Counted from the stretch's first letter, positions 51,371 to 61,636 are shown. The stretch: 64,000 nt of DNA from Roseovarius sp. (GCA_027493545.1 JAOSKR010000004.1:248001-312000), one strand, 5' to 3'. A program made the numbers and translations. Notes: generated by a model not told the origin, from the letters alone.

Positions 51371-53860
51371 CTACCCGTCCTTTCCGGACGCGCGCGGCTC
51401 CAGCACCGTCACGCCCACCGCCGCCGCCCGCGCCAGATCGGGGTCGAGCGACATCGGGATGTATTCGCCCCGCCGCCACAGCCGCGACAGGTCGTCATAG
51501 TGCCGGCTGAGAAAATGCCCCGACTGCCCGGTCGAAATGATGAATACGCTGCTGTCGGGATCGGCGAAATCGTAGACGCCGCGATAGCCCGCGCCGTGCA
51601 CGTTGAGAAAGGGCCGCGGATCGGTGCCCTTGGTGCGCCCGCGCATCAGCGTATTGTCCCCGCCCGAAGTCGATTGCCGGATATTGACGAAATAGCGCAG
51701 CACCGGCACCGACCCCAGCACCGGGTGGTCGTGGGTGGCCTGATGCGCATCGCCCCAGCGCAGGCTTTCCAGCGCGGTGCCGTGATGCTCGTTCACCCAG
51801 ACCAGCGCATCATCAAGCGCCAGGCGCGCGATGTCGGTGCAGTTCTCGACCTCGGTCGACCGGCGGATGTCGCACCATACCGCGGCGCCGTCGATGTCGC
51901 GAAAGACCCTTTCCAGAAAGACCGGGTCGGGGTGGGTGAATTCGTCCGCCAGCGGACCCAGATCGTCGCGGATGAGCCGGTCCATCAGCGCCCGCATCCA
52001 GGCGGCATAGAGCAGCGGCTCGGGCAGGTGCTCGTTCATCTCGCCGTTCCAGGCCGACAGGAGGTCGAGCGCGCGCTGGCGCTGGCGCTCGGGCGTACCG
52101 GCGGGCGCGGCCTCGCCGGTGAACCACAGATCCCTGCCGATGAGCGGCAGCAACGCGCGCGCGGTAAAGCTGACGGTGTCGAGTTGCGCCTCGATGAAAC
52201 TGTCGCGGGTATGGACCCGGCGCGTCTGCATCAGCCGCTGCCAGCGATGCACCCGCTGGGTGTCGCCCCAGGTAAAGCTGACATGCGCGGGAAACGGCCG
52301 ATCGACGATCTTGTTGTTGGTGTTGCCCAGCAGCCCGCCGGGCGGCGCCACGAACTCGGGATTGGCGGCATAGGGCGTCATCGCCGACCAGCGGTTCTCG
52401 GCGATCCAGCCGCGGCTGGGCATCCGGCCCCGGGTCTCGTGCCCGGCATCGCGGCGCGGCATGGCGCCGATCATCTTCATGGCGATGGTCTCGCCGTCCG
52501 CGAGCACCAGGTTCTGCGATGGCGCCACGAAAAAGCGCCCCGCCTCCAGCCCCTCGGCCACCGACTGCGCCCGCATCAGCGCCATCGCCGCGGTCATGGT
52601 GGTGTCATGCGCGGAAAGCGCCGTCCACGCCACCGAGGCGACATGCCCCGGCGGGGTCACCTGCGCCAGGTCGAACTGACTGCCGGGCAGGACCGGACCG
52701 TTCTCGGTCCAGCGCAGGGTCAGGGTGACGGGGTCGCGATCCTTGATACGGACAATGGTGTTCTCGGTGCGAAACGGCTTGTAGCCTTCGGGTGTCAGGT
52801 ACTCGGCCGGGTTTTCCGGGTTGAGCCGTTCGATATAGACGTCCTGGTCGTCCATGTAGGACGACGTCACCCCCCAGCCCAGCCGCTCGTTGCGCCCGCT
52901 TATGATCAGCGGGATGCCGGGGATGGTGCCGCCGATGACGCCGCCGCCGGGCAACTCGATCCGGGCGAGATACCAGATCGAGGGCGCGGAAAAGCCCAGA
53001 TGCGGGTCGTTGGCCAGCAGCGTGCCGCCGGTGGCCGAGCGCGACGGCGCCGCCGCCCAGGCATTCGAGGCCCCGGCCAGCCCGCGCGCGGAAAAGGGCC
53101 AGAACGGCGGCTCGGGCGTGTCTGCCCGCACCAGCCGCGGCGCGCGCCTCTCGAGGTCGGGAAAGAGCGCGGCATACTGGGGCAGCGCGGCGACGCCTTC
53201 TCCCGGCGCCAGCGGCAGGATGTCGTCAACCCGCGCCGGATCGTCCAGCACCAGAGAGGTGCGGGCATAGAGCACCTCGTCGCGCAGGTGACCCGAGAGT
53301 TGCACCGCCATCAGTTTCAGGAGCGCGATCGAATCGGCCGGCTGCCAGGGTGCAACGGCAACATCGAAGATAAACATCTCCGGCGCGCCGCGGCCCAGCG
53401 CGTCCCGGTTGATCTCGTCGAGGCGGGCGTTGACACCGGCGGCGTAGGCCTTGAGCGCCGCCTGGGTCCGCGCGTCCTGCACGCTGACCGAATCGCGTGC
53501 CTCGGCGTAAAGGCCGAAGCGGCGCATGATCTTGTCGGTTTCCAGCGTTTGCGGACCGAACACCTCCGACAACCGGCCCTGCACGGTGCGCCGCATCGTC
53601 ACCATCTGCCACAACCGGTCCTGGGCGTGGACGTAGCCGAGCCCGAAGAAGCTGTCGAGATCGGTGCGCCCGAAGACATGGGGCACGTCGGAATGGTCGC
53701 GCACGATCTCGACGGGGGCGGAAATCCCGTCGACCGTCAGGCGCTTGTCGTAGTCGGGCAGCGACCGCGAAAGCAGGAAATAGATCGACGCCACCGCCAG
53801 CGTGGCCAGCACCACCATCGCCGCCGCGATCCGGAAGAGCCATCTCAGCACCGGTTTCAT
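51371..53860 (-). CDS. Penicillin acylase family protein
   Basis: 829 aa, intact; Ntn-hydrolase cleaving amides such as acyl-homoserine lactones or beta-lactam side chains. N-terminal membrane/signal segment (IAAAMVVLATLAVASIYFLL), then VEIVRDHSDVPHVFG and GYVHAQDRLWQM. The predicted autocleavage site is GASNAWA (Ser becomes the nucleophile, about residue 240), followed by LANDPHLG. Located in the periplasm. Start ATG 53860 rather than 53893. Confidence 0.92.
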   Translation of the reverse strand: MKPVLRWLFRIAAAMVVLATLAVASIYFLLSRSLPDYDKRLTVDGISAPVEIVRDHSDVPHVFGRTDLDSFFGLGYVHAQDRLWQMVTMRRTVQGRLSEVFGPQTLETDKIMRRFGLYAEARDSVSVQDARTQAALKAYAAGVNARLDEINRDALGRGAPEMFIFDVAVAPWQPADSIALLKLMAVQLSGHLRDEVLYARTSLVLDDPARVDDILPLAPGEGVAALPQYAALFPDLERRAPRLVRADTPEPPFWPFSARGLAGASNAWAAAPSRSATGGTLLANDPHLGFSAPSIWYLARIELPGGGVIGGTIPGIPLIISGRNERLGWGVTSSYMDDQDVYIERLNPENPAEYLTPEGYKPFRTENTIVRIKDRDPVTLTLRWTENGPVLPGSQFDLAQVTPPGHVASVAWTALSAHDTTMTAAMALMRAQSVAEGLEAGRFFVAPSQNLVLADGETIAMKMIGAMPRRDAGHETRGRMPSRGWIAENRWSAMTPYAANPEFVAPPGGLLGNTNNKIVDRPFPAHVSFTWGDTQRVHRWQRLMQTRRVHTRDSFIEAQLDTVSFTARALLPLIGRDLWFTGEAAPAGTPERQRQRALDLLSAWNGEMNEHLPEPLLYAAWMRALMDRLIRDDLGPLADEFTHPDPVFLERVFRDIDGAAVWCDIRRSTEVENCTDIARLALDDALVWVNEHHGTALESLRWGDAHQATHDHPVLGSVPVLRYFVNIRQSTSGGDNTLMRGRTKGTDPRPFLNVHGAGYRGVYDFADPDSSVFIISTGQSGHFLSRHYDDLSRLWRRGEYIPMSLDPDLARAAAVGVTVLEPRASGKDG

Positions 53861-53958
53861 GGGTTTGCGCACGCGCCCCGTTTGTCCTTGCATCCGGCGT
53901 CGGAATAGTCAGGAATCCGGCGCGGTACAATGGCCGCGACGAAGGAGGTGACGCAACG

Positions 53959-54831
53959 ATGGCAAAACTGGCATTTCTTGGCCTGGGCGTGATGGGATAT
54001 CCGATGGCCGGACATCTGCAGGCGGCGGGCCACGACGTCTGCGTCTATAACCGCACCGGGGCAAAGGCCGAAGGCTGGGTCGCGCAACATGGCGGGCGCG
54101 CCGCCCCCACCCCGCGCGAGGCCGCGACGGGCGCCGATTTCGTGCTGGCCTGCGTGGGCAACGACGACGATCTGCGCGGCGTCTGCCTCGGCCGCGACGG
54201 CGCCTTTGCCGGCATGGAGCCGGGCGCGATATTCGTCGACCACACAACGGTTTCGGCACAGGTCACGCGCGAACTGGCCGAAGCGGCGCGGGCCCAGGGC
54301 GCCGGCTTCGTCGACGCCCCGATTTCGGGCGGACAGGCGGGGGCCGAGAACGGACAGCTTTCGATCATGTGCGGCGGGACGGAGGCCGACTATGCCGCCG
54401 CCGAGCCGGTGATCAGCACCTATGCCAAGCTCTGCCGGCGCATCGGCGACAGCGGCGCCGGCCAGATGACCAAGATGTGCAACCAGATCGCCATCGCGGG
54501 CCTCGTGCAGGGGCTTTCGGAGGCGCTGCATTTCGCGGAAAAGGCCGGGCTCGACGGGCGCGCGGTGGTCGAGGTGATCAGCCAGGGCGCGGCCGGGTCG
54601 TGGCAGATGACCAACCGCTACGAGACCATGCTCGACGATCATTTCGAGCACGGCTTCGCGGTCGACTGGATGCGCAAGGATCTGGGCATCTGCCTGGCCA
54701 CCGCCAACGAGAACGGCGCCTCGCTGCCGGTGACCGCACTGGTCGACCAGTACTACAAGGACGTGCAGAAAATGGGCGGCGGGCGCTGGGACACCTCGAG
54801 CCTCTTCAAGCGGCTCCGAAAGCTGGGCTGA
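53959..54831 (+). CDS. NAD-dependent beta-hydroxyacid dehydrogenase (3-hydroxyisobutyrate dehydrogenase family)
   Basis: 290 aa, intact. Rossmann LGLGVMGYPMAGHLQAAGHD, DAPISGGQAGAENG (substrate), catalytic Lys in GQMTKMCNQ. Sub-family substrate (3-hydroxyisobutyrate, tartronate semialdehyde, succinic semialdehyde) not determinable. ATG with GAAGGAGGTGACG upstream. Confidence 0.9.
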   Translation: MAKLAFLGLGVMGYPMAGHLQAAGHDVCVYNRTGAKAEGWVAQHGGRAAPTPREAATGADFVLACVGNDDDLRGVCLGRDGAFAGMEPGAIFVDHTTVSAQVTRELAEAARAQGAGFVDAPISGGQAGAENGQLSIMCGGTEADYAAAEPVISTYAKLCRRIGDSGAGQMTKMCNQIAIAGLVQGLSEALHFAEKAGLDGRAVVEVISQGAAGSWQMTNRYETMLDDHFEHGFAVDWMRKDLGICLATANENGASLPVTALVDQYYKDVQKMGGGRWDTSSLFKRLRKLG

Positions 54832-54837
54832 GGGCGC

Positions 54838-55503
54838 TCAGAACCCCAGCCGGTCGCGCATGAACGCCAGCGCCACCGACAGCCCGTCGGGCGCGATGCC
54901 GTGACCGGTGCCCTTCATCACATGGGCGTAGACCTCGGTCCAGCCCGCCGCCTGCAGCGCCTCGGCGGCTTCGGGCATCGATGCGGGCGGCACCAGATCG
55001 TCGCTGTCGCCGTGTACCAGCAACACCGGCGGGCGGCTCCTGACCTCGTCGTGCAGGAGTTCGGGCGCCAGTAGCCGGCCGGAAAACGCCACCACGCCGG
55101 CAACCTCGTCCTCGCGCCGGGGCGCGACGTGCAGCGCCAGCATGGTGCCCTGGGAAAAACCGAACAGCACAACCTGTTCGGGCAGCAGGTCCTCGTCGAC
55201 CATCAGCGCATCGAGAAAGGCGTTGATGTCGGCGACCGCCGCCATCATCCCGCGCTCGGCCTCCTCCTCGCTCGATCCGTCGATCCAGGGGATCGGGAAC
55301 CATTGCAGCCCGCCCGGCATCATCGAAATCGTCTCGGGCGCGTCAGGCGCCACGAAGAGCGTGTCGGGCAGGTGATCGCCAAGAACGTCGGCGAGCCCCA
55401 GCAGATCGGCACCGTTGGCGCCGTAGCCGTGCAGGAACACCACCACCGATCTGATGCTGCCCGATTGCGGCCCCTTGCGGCCGGCGTTGAGAACCCGCGT
55501 CAT
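54838..55503 (-). CDS. Carboxylesterase/phospholipase family alpha/beta hydrolase
   Basis: 221 aa, intact. FLHGYGANGADL, nucleophile GFSQG, Asp in HGDSDDLVPP, His in MKGTGHGI. Typical of the dienelactone hydrolase / YpfH-like esterases. Overlaps the glycosylase stop (ATGA). Confidence 0.88.
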   Translation of the reverse strand: MTRVLNAGRKGPQSGSIRSVVVFLHGYGANGADLLGLADVLGDHLPDTLFVAPDAPETISMMPGGLQWFPIPWIDGSSEEEAERGMMAAVADINAFLDALMVDEDLLPEQVVLFGFSQGTMLALHVAPRREDEVAGVVAFSGRLLAPELLHDEVRSRPPVLLVHGDSDDLVPPASMPEAAEALQAAGWTEVYAHVMKGTGHGIAPDGLSVALAFMRDRLGF

Positions 55504-56183
55504 CTGATCCCTTCCCTTTGCTTGGCGATCCGGTAGTAGGCCCACAAAAGCCGCGCCGCAACCGATCTCCACGGCGCCCACGCCTCGGCCATTTGCCGCA
55601 GGTCGCGCGGGCGCGGGCGCTCGGGCAGATCGTAAAGCAGCCGCGCCGCCTCCTGCAGCGCCAGATCGCCGGGGGCGAAGACATCCGCCCGCCCGAGACT
55701 GAACATGGCGTAGATTTCCGCCGTCCACACGCCGACACCGGGCAACGCGGTCAATCGAGCCACGACATCCGCATCGGACAGGTCGCGCAACTCATTGAAA
55801 TCAAGATCACTATCCGCCAGGGCCCGGATATAGCGGATTTTCTGCCGGCTCAGGCCCGCGGCGCGCAGATCGTCGTCTCCGGCGTGCCGGATCGGGACGG
55901 GCGCGGTCAGCCCCGCCGCCTGCATCCGCGCCCAGATCGCGCCGGCGGCGCTGGTGCTGAGCTGCTGGCTGACGATCGCGCTCAGCAGTGCGGCAAAGCC
56001 GTCGGGGCGCCGGCGCAGCGGCACCGGACCGCAGAGCGCGCGGGCATGCGCCAGCCGCGGGCAGATCGCCGCGAGATGCGCCGCGCCCTCCTCGACATCG
56101 GCTTCGGCCTTTATGATGCGCCCGCTCACGGGGGGCGCCAACGGACGGGAGGCGGCGCAAGCCGGGCTGGGTTCACGGGTCAT
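55500..56183 (-). CDS. DNA-3-methyladenine glycosylase II (AlkA-like)
   Basis: 227 aa HhH-GPD protein. IVSQQLSTSAAGAIWARM, LSRQKIRYIRAL, HhH LTALPGVGVWTAEIYAMF, catalytic Asp in VFAPGDLALQ. Removes alkylated bases. Intact. Confidence 0.88.
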   Translation of the reverse strand: MTREPSPACAASRPLAPPVSGRIIKAEADVEEGAAHLAAICPRLAHARALCGPVPLRRRPDGFAALLSAIVSQQLSTSAAGAIWARMQAAGLTAPVPIRHAGDDDLRAAGLSRQKIRYIRALADSDLDFNELRDLSDADVVARLTALPGVGVWTAEIYAMFSLGRADVFAPGDLALQEAARLLYDLPERPRPRDLRQMAEAWAPWRSVAARLLWAYYRIAKQREGIR

Positions 56184-56287
56184 GGCAGGGCGGACTATAG
56201 GCCCGCCGCACGCGCGGGCCAATCGGTGATTTCGCCGCCGCCGCCACCCTTTCCCGACCGGAAGGTGCCCGAACCCGGCCGGGGTCC

Positions 56288-56350
56288 GGGGGCGCTGCCC
56301 CCGTCGCGGCCAGGCCGTGACTCCCCCGAGGTATTTGCAGCCAGATGAAA
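56288..56350. repeat. Dispersed intergenic hairpin repeat, copy D
   Basis: Reads GGGGGCGCTGCCCCC (56288-56302), GTCGCGGCC, ACTCCCCCGAGGTATTTG, then AGATGAAAT. It matches the inverse of copy A. Between the divergent alkA and MFS genes. Confidence 0.65.
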
Positions 56351-56441
56351 TCCCGAACCGGGCCGGCCAGCCGGCGGGACAACCGATCCGATAGGGTCCG
56401 GGCGCTCTTGCACCCCCCGGGATCGGGTCTAGCAGGGCGGG

Positions 56442-57662
56442 ATGAGCGAGGCCCTGCCATATTCCCCCGACGACCGCCGCGCCCGGCGCAACGTGGCCGT
56501 TCTGGTGACGGCGCAGGCGGTTCTGGGCTCGCAGATGGCGATGGTCTTCGTCGTCGGCGGGCTGGCGGGGCAGTCGCTGGCGTCCAATATCTGCTTTGCG
56601 ACGCTGCCGATCTCGCTCATCGTGCTCGGCTCGATGCTGTCGGCCACACCGCTCAGCTGGGCGATGCAGAACTGGGGCCGGCGCGCGGGGTTCCTGATCG
56701 GCGCGGGCGCCGGCGCGGCCGGGGGCGCGATCGGCGCCTACGGGCTCTGGACCGCGTCCTTTCCGGTCTATCTGCTGGGCAGCCTGCTGACCGGAACCTA
56801 CATGTCGGCGCAGGGTTTCTACCGCTTCGCCGCCGCGGACACCGCCAGCGACGATTTCCGCGCCAAGGCGATTTCCTATGTCCTCGCCGGCGGCCTTGCC
56901 AGCGCGGTGATCGGCCCGCAACTGGTCAAGGTGACGGCAGAGGCGATGGTGGTCCCGTTTCTGGGCACCTATATGGCGGTCATCGCGCTCAACGTCTTCG
57001 GCGCGGGGCTGTTCTTCTTTCTCGACATTCCCAGACCGCCGCGCCCGGCCGAGGACGCCCCCATGGGGCGCAGCCGCTGGCAGCTGCTGACCACCCCGCG
57101 CATCGCCGTGGCGGTGATCTGTGCCACCGTTTCCTATGCGCTGATGAACCTGGTGATGACGTCGGCCCCGCTGGCCGTGGTCGGCTGCGGTTTCGAGACC
57201 GGCAACGCCGCCGACATCGTCACCGGCCATGTGCTGGCAATGTTTGCGCCGTCGTTCTTCACCGGCCATCTGATCCTGCGCTTCGGGGTCGAACGGATCG
57301 TCGGTGCCGGGCTCGTCATCCTCGCCGGGGCGGGGCTGGTGGCGCTGCAGGGGGTAACGCTGGAAAACTTCTTCATCGCGCTCATCCTGCTGGGGCTGGG
57401 GTGGAATTTCGGCTTCATCGGGGCCACCACGATGCTGGCGGGCGCGCACGAGCCGCATGAGCGCGGGCGCATGCAGGGGCTCAACGATCTCATCGTCTTC
57501 GGCGGTGTGACGATAGCCTCGCTGGCCTCCGGCGGGCTGATGAACTGCTCGGGCGGCACGCCGCAGGCGGGCTGGGCGGCGGTCAACCTGGCGATGGTCC
57601 CGTTCCTGACGCTGGCGGGCGGGGCGCTCATATGGCTGGTACTGCGCCCGCGCGAGGCGTGA
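56442..57662 (+). CDS. MFS transporter
   Basis: 406 aa, intact, about 12 hydrophobic segments. LVTAQAVLGSQMAMVFVVGG, FLIGAGAGAAGGAIGAYGLW, FGGVTIASLASGGL. Substrate unknown. Its stop and the convergent pgi stop are six bases apart. Confidence 0.88.
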   Translation: MSEALPYSPDDRRARRNVAVLVTAQAVLGSQMAMVFVVGGLAGQSLASNICFATLPISLIVLGSMLSATPLSWAMQNWGRRAGFLIGAGAGAAGGAIGAYGLWTASFPVYLLGSLLTGTYMSAQGFYRFAAADTASDDFRAKAISYVLAGGLASAVIGPQLVKVTAEAMVVPFLGTYMAVIALNVFGAGLFFFLDIPRPPRPAEDAPMGRSRWQLLTTPRIAVAVICATVSYALMNLVMTSAPLAVVGCGFETGNAADIVTGHVLAMFAPSFFTGHLILRFGVERIVGAGLVILAGAGLVALQGVTLENFFIALILLGLGWNFGFIGATTMLAGAHEPHERGRMQGLNDLIVFGGVTIASLASGGLMNCSGGTPQAGWAAVNLAMVPFLTLAGGALIWLVLRPREA

Positions 57663-57668
57663 GGCGCC

Positions 57669-59279
57669 TCAGGCGTCCGACAAGCCGCGCACGAAGGCGA
57701 TGAGCTGGCGGGTCGAGCCGTCGCGCCCGGCACCGCGCCGTGCGTCGGCATCCCGCTCTCCCGCGAGGACCGGCGCGATCTCGTCGGCCAGTTCCTTGCC
57801 CAGCTCGACCCCCCACTGGTCGAACGAGTTGATGCCCAGAATGACCCCCTCCACAAACACCCGGTGCTCGTAGAGCGCCACGATCTGACCCAGCCGCCGC
57901 GGCGTCAGCCGGTCGTAGACGAGCGTGGTGGAGGGGCGGTTGCCGGGAAAGACCCGATGCGCCGCCTGGCGGTCCAGATCCGCCCCGGCAAACCCCGCCG
58001 CCGCCATCAGCGCGCGCGCCTCGTCCGGACCGCGCCCGCGCATCAGCGCCTTCGACTGCGCGAGGCAGTTGGCCACCAGCAGCCGGTGATGATGGGCGAG
58101 ATCGGGCTCATGCCCCCGGGCCGCGACCATGAACTCGCAGGGCACCACCTGCCGGCCCTGATGCAGCAGCTGGAAAAAGGCGTGCTGGCCATTGGTGCCG
58201 GGCTCGCCCCAGACCACCGGGCCCGAAGGCCCGTCGAGCGGCTCGCCGGCCATGTTCACGCCCTTGCCGTTCGATTCCATCTCGAGCTGCTGCAGATAGG
58301 CCGGCAGCCGCGCCAGCCGCTGGTCGTAGGGCAGCACCGCGCGGGTGGGATAGCCGCAGACATGGCTGTGCCAGAGCCCGGTCAGGGCCAGCATCACCGG
58401 CATGTTGCGTACCGAGGGAGCGGTGCGGAAATGGCCGTCCATCGCCTCGCCGCCCGCCAGGAAGGCACGGAATGCCTCCGGCCCGACCGCGATCATCAGC
58501 GCCAGCCCGATCGGGCCCCAGAGCGAATAGCGCCCGCCCACCCAGTCCTCGAAGCCGAAGACGCGCTCGGGCGGGATGCCGAATTCGGCGGTCCGCTCCA
58601 CGGCGCTGGAAAGCGCCACGAACTGCGCCGCCGGGTCCGCGACCTCCGCCGCCATCCAGCCAAGCGCGGTCGCCGCATTCAGCATCGTCTCCTGCGTGGT
58701 GAAGGATTTCGACGCGACGATGACCAGCGTGGTGGCCGGATCGAGCGGTCTGAGCGTGTCGGCAATGTCGGCCCCGTCGACATTCGAGACGAAATGACAG
58801 CGCGGCCCGTCATGGAAGGGCGCCAGCGCCCGCACCGCCATCTCCGGGCCCAGATGCGAGCCGCCGATGCCGATGCCCACCATGTCGCGCACCGCGCCGC
58901 CGGCGCAACGGAATCGGCCGTCGCGCACCTCCTGCGAGAAACGCTCCATCCGCGCCAGCGTCGCGCGCACCCCCGGCATGACGTCCTGCCCCCGCACGCG
59001 GATCGGCCCGCCCGAGATGTTGCGCAGCGCCACGTGCAGCACCGCGCGGCCTTCGGTCTCGTTGATCTGCGCGCCCGCGAACATCGCCTCGCGCCGTGCC
59101 GCCACGCCGCGCGCGTCGAAAAGCGCCAGCAGACCGGCGCGCGCATCCGCGGTCATCGCCGTCTTCGAATAATCAAAGAGCATGCCGTCGCAGCTCACCG
59201 AGAAGTCGGCCGCACGGCCGTCGTCGCGCAGCAGCTCCGCGATCCGCGCACCGCGTTCGGCCTTCAGCGCTTCCCACAT
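57669..59279 (-). CDS. pgi: Glucose-6-phosphate isomerase
   Basis: 536 aa, intact. VGIGIGGSHLGPEMAVRAL, FVSNVDGADIADTL, ASKSFTTQETMLNA, GGRYSLWGPIGLAL, NTHSI-like GEPGTNGQHAFFQLLHQG. ATG 59279 uses GGGGCAGGGG just upstream, at the edge of repeat copy C. Interconverts glucose-6-P and fructose-6-P. Confidence 0.95.
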   Translation of the reverse strand: MWEALKAERGARIAELLRDDGRAADFSVSCDGMLFDYSKTAMTADARAGLLALFDARGVAARREAMFAGAQINETEGRAVLHVALRNISGGPIRVRGQDVMPGVRATLARMERFSQEVRDGRFRCAGGAVRDMVGIGIGGSHLGPEMAVRALAPFHDGPRCHFVSNVDGADIADTLRPLDPATTLVIVASKSFTTQETMLNAATALGWMAAEVADPAAQFVALSSAVERTAEFGIPPERVFGFEDWVGGRYSLWGPIGLALMIAVGPEAFRAFLAGGEAMDGHFRTAPSVRNMPVMLALTGLWHSHVCGYPTRAVLPYDQRLARLPAYLQQLEMESNGKGVNMAGEPLDGPSGPVVWGEPGTNGQHAFFQLLHQGRQVVPCEFMVAARGHEPDLAHHHRLLVANCLAQSKALMRGRGPDEARALMAAAGFAGADLDRQAAHRVFPGNRPSTTLVYDRLTPRRLGQIVALYEHRVFVEGVILGINSFDQWGVELGKELADEIAPVLAGERDADARRGAGRDGSTRQLIAFVRGLSDA

Positions 59280-59291
59280 CACCCCTGCCCC

Positions 59292-59340
59292 GCTTTCATC
59301 TTTCCGCAAAATACTCCGGGGGTGTGGGGGCAGCGCCCCC
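59292..59340. repeat. Dispersed intergenic hairpin repeat, copy C
   Basis: CTTTCATCTTTCCGCAAAATACTCC then a GC spacer and GGGGGC-AGC-GCCCCC (59326-59340). Same core and hairpin as copy A. Between pgl and pgi. Confidence 0.7.
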
Positions 59341-59352
59341 ACCCCGCGCGGC

Positions 59353-60030
59353 TCAGGGCGCCCAATGCACCACTGCCTCGCCAAGAACCGCCGCCACCGG
59401 CGCGTCGCGGGGCTCAAGCGAGCGGGCGCGGTCGAGCGCCGCCTTCTTGGCATCGCCGGTAATGGCGATGTGGAGCGCCAGCGCGTCGCGCAGCACCCGC
59501 GCCGAGAGGCTCACCCGCGGCTCGGGCACCCCCTTCGCACGCATCGCCACCAGCACCGGCGCGTCGGGAGCGAGCGCAGCATCCAGCGCGTCGGCACCGG
59601 GAAAGAGCGAGGCGACATGCATGTCCGTGCCCATCCCCAGAAGACAGACGTCGATCGGCAGGAGCGGCACGATGCCGGCCTCGAGATCGGCCAGCACCTC
59701 CTCGGGCTCACGATCCGGGGCATGAAGCGGCAGCAGCCGCGCCGCCGCCGCGCGGCCCGTGAGCAGGCGCTCGCGCACCAGCCGTGTGTTCGAGCGCACA
59801 TGCACCTCCGGCAGCCAGCGCTCGTCGCTCAGGCACACATCCACCCGCTCCCAGTCGATCCGGGCATCGCAGAGGCTGTCGAAGACCGGCCCCGGCGTGG
59901 AGCCGCCGGGCACGACGAAGAGCACCCGCTCCTTGTGCTTGAGCGCCGCGTTCAGTTCGCCGGCCAGGCGGTTGGCCAGGTGCACCGCCATCAGTTCGGC
60001 ATCCGGGTAGTCGATCCATTCCATGCTCAT
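59353..60030 (-). CDS. pgl: 6-phosphogluconolactonase
   Basis: 225 aa, intact. VPGGSTPGPVFDSLC, LSDERWLP, CLLGMGTDMHVASLFPG. Start ATG 60030 overlaps the zwf stop (ATGA); ATG 60024 is possible. Second step of the oxidative pentose phosphate/Entner-Doudoroff route. Confidence 0.93.
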   Translation of the reverse strand: MSMEWIDYPDAELMAVHLANRLAGELNAALKHKERVLFVVPGGSTPGPVFDSLCDARIDWERVDVCLSDERWLPEVHVRSNTRLVRERLLTGRAAAARLLPLHAPDREPEEVLADLEAGIVPLLPIDVCLLGMGTDMHVASLFPGADALDAALAPDAPVLVAMRAKGVPEPRVSLSARVLRDALALHIAITGDAKKAALDRARSLEPRDAPVAAVLGEAVVHWAP

Positions 60031-61488
60031 GCCCTTATCTCGCGCCAGCGCCGGCCGCTTTGCAGCATCAGCGCCATTGCCTCCTGCGGTCCGGAACTGC
60101 CGGTTTCGTAGGGCAGCGGCACCGAACCGCGCTCTTGCCAGCCGCGGATTGCGGCATCGGTCCGAGCCCAGGGCGGCCTCGACCTCGTCGCCGCGCATGA
60201 AGAGCGTCTGGTTGCCGCGGATCACGTCCATGATCAGGCGTTCGTAGGCGTCGGGAAAATCGGCCTCCTCGGGGCCCAGCGCCTCGGCAAAGGTCATGTC
60301 GAGCGGCACGTCGATCAGCCGCATCCCTCCCGGCCCCGGCTCCTTGATGGTCACGCCCAGTTCGATCCCCTCGTTGGGCTGCAGCTTGATGGTCAGGATG
60401 TTGCGATGCCGCCCGGCCTCTTCGCCGAAGATCGAATGCGGGGCGTCCTTGAACACCACCGCGATCTCGCTGGCACGTTCGCGCAGCCGCTTGCCGGTGC
60501 GCAGATAAAAGGGCGTGCCGGCCCAGCGCCAGTTGCTGATGCGCGCCTTGAGAGCAACGAAGGTCTCGGTGGTGCTGGCGGGGTTGCCCACCTCCTCGTG
60601 ATAGCCCGGCCGGCCCTCGGCGCCGCGGTACTGGCCGCGCACCACGTCGCCTTCGCCCAGCGGGTCGAGCGCGCGGATGACCTTGAGCTTTTCGTCGCGC
60701 ACCGCGTCAGGGTCGAATTTCGCCGGCGGCTCCATCGCGATCAGGCAGAGAAGCTGCATCAGATGGTTCTGCATCATGTCGCGCATGGCGCCGGCGCGGT
60801 CGTAATAGTCGCCGCGACCGCCCACGCCCTGCGCCTCGGCCACGGTGATCTGGATGTGGTCGACATACTGGCTGTTCCAGAGCGGCTCGAACAGCATATT
60901 GCCGAACCGGATCGCCATCAGATTCTGCACCGTCTCCTTGCCGAGATAATGGTCGATGCGGTAGATCTGGCGCTCGTCGAAATAGCTCGCCAGCACGCGG
61001 TTGAGTTCGCGCGCGCTGGCCAGGTCGCGGCCGAAGGGTTTTTCCACCACGATCCGCGCCGAGGCATCGGCGAGCCCGTTGAGGTGCAGCCGCTCGGCCA
61101 GCGGACCGAAGAACCGCGGCGCGACCGAAAAGTAATAGGCACGGATGCGCTCGGGCCGCGAGGCGGCGCCCAGCCGTCCCCACCCCTTCTCGCCCAGCGC
61201 GTCGATGGGCACGTAGTCGAGCATCTTCAGGAACTCGCTCTGGCGCGCGATGTCGGGGCGGCGGCCCTCGTCGGCCTCGGCCGCGGCGATCGCCTCAGCG
61301 ACGAAGGCGCGGAAACCGGCGGCGTCCATCTCGCGGCGCGCGGCACCGGTGATGCGCACATCCGCCTCGATCTGCCCGGCGCAGACGCGGCGGTAGAGCG
61401 CGGGCAGGATCTTGCGCCGCGCCAGATCGCCTGTTGCGCCGAAGATCACCAGATCGAACGGGTCGACCGGTATGACACGCGAAACCAT
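60027..61488 (-). CDS. zwf: Glucose-6-phosphate dehydrogenase (one frameshift near C-terminus)
   Basis: About 486 aa. FGATGDLARRKILPALYR, VVEKPFGRDLASAREL, RIDHYLGKETVQNLM (catalytic His). An extra base near 60163 runs the frame into pgl, mimicking a fusion; the corrected C-terminus reads DAAIRGWQERGSVPLPYE and ends WREIRA at 60027. Confidence 0.95.
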
Positions 61489-61636
61489 GGCTTTCCTCCC
61501 GCCCGCCTCTATAACACGGTCGCCTCACGCCCGACCATGCCCCGCATCACAACCATGTCAGCGGCCGTGGGGGATGGATTTTTCCGAGAATTGAGACAAG
61601 TTAGACCTCGAACGCAAACGAATTCAGCGCGGTGCC

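Noticed and set aside
50474..53908. 1144-codon open frame on the plus strand, antisense to the acylase and ABC genes
   Set aside because: High-GC antisense shadow. The minus-strand penicillin acylase has clear motifs and a full-length frame; the plus-strand translation is Arg/His/Gln-rich without family motifs.
59353..61488. Apparent zwf-pgl fusion protein of 711 residues
   Set aside because: One extra base near 60163 runs zwf into pgl. In the correct frame zwf ends WREIRA at 60027 and its stop overlaps the pgl ATG in the normal ATGA manner.
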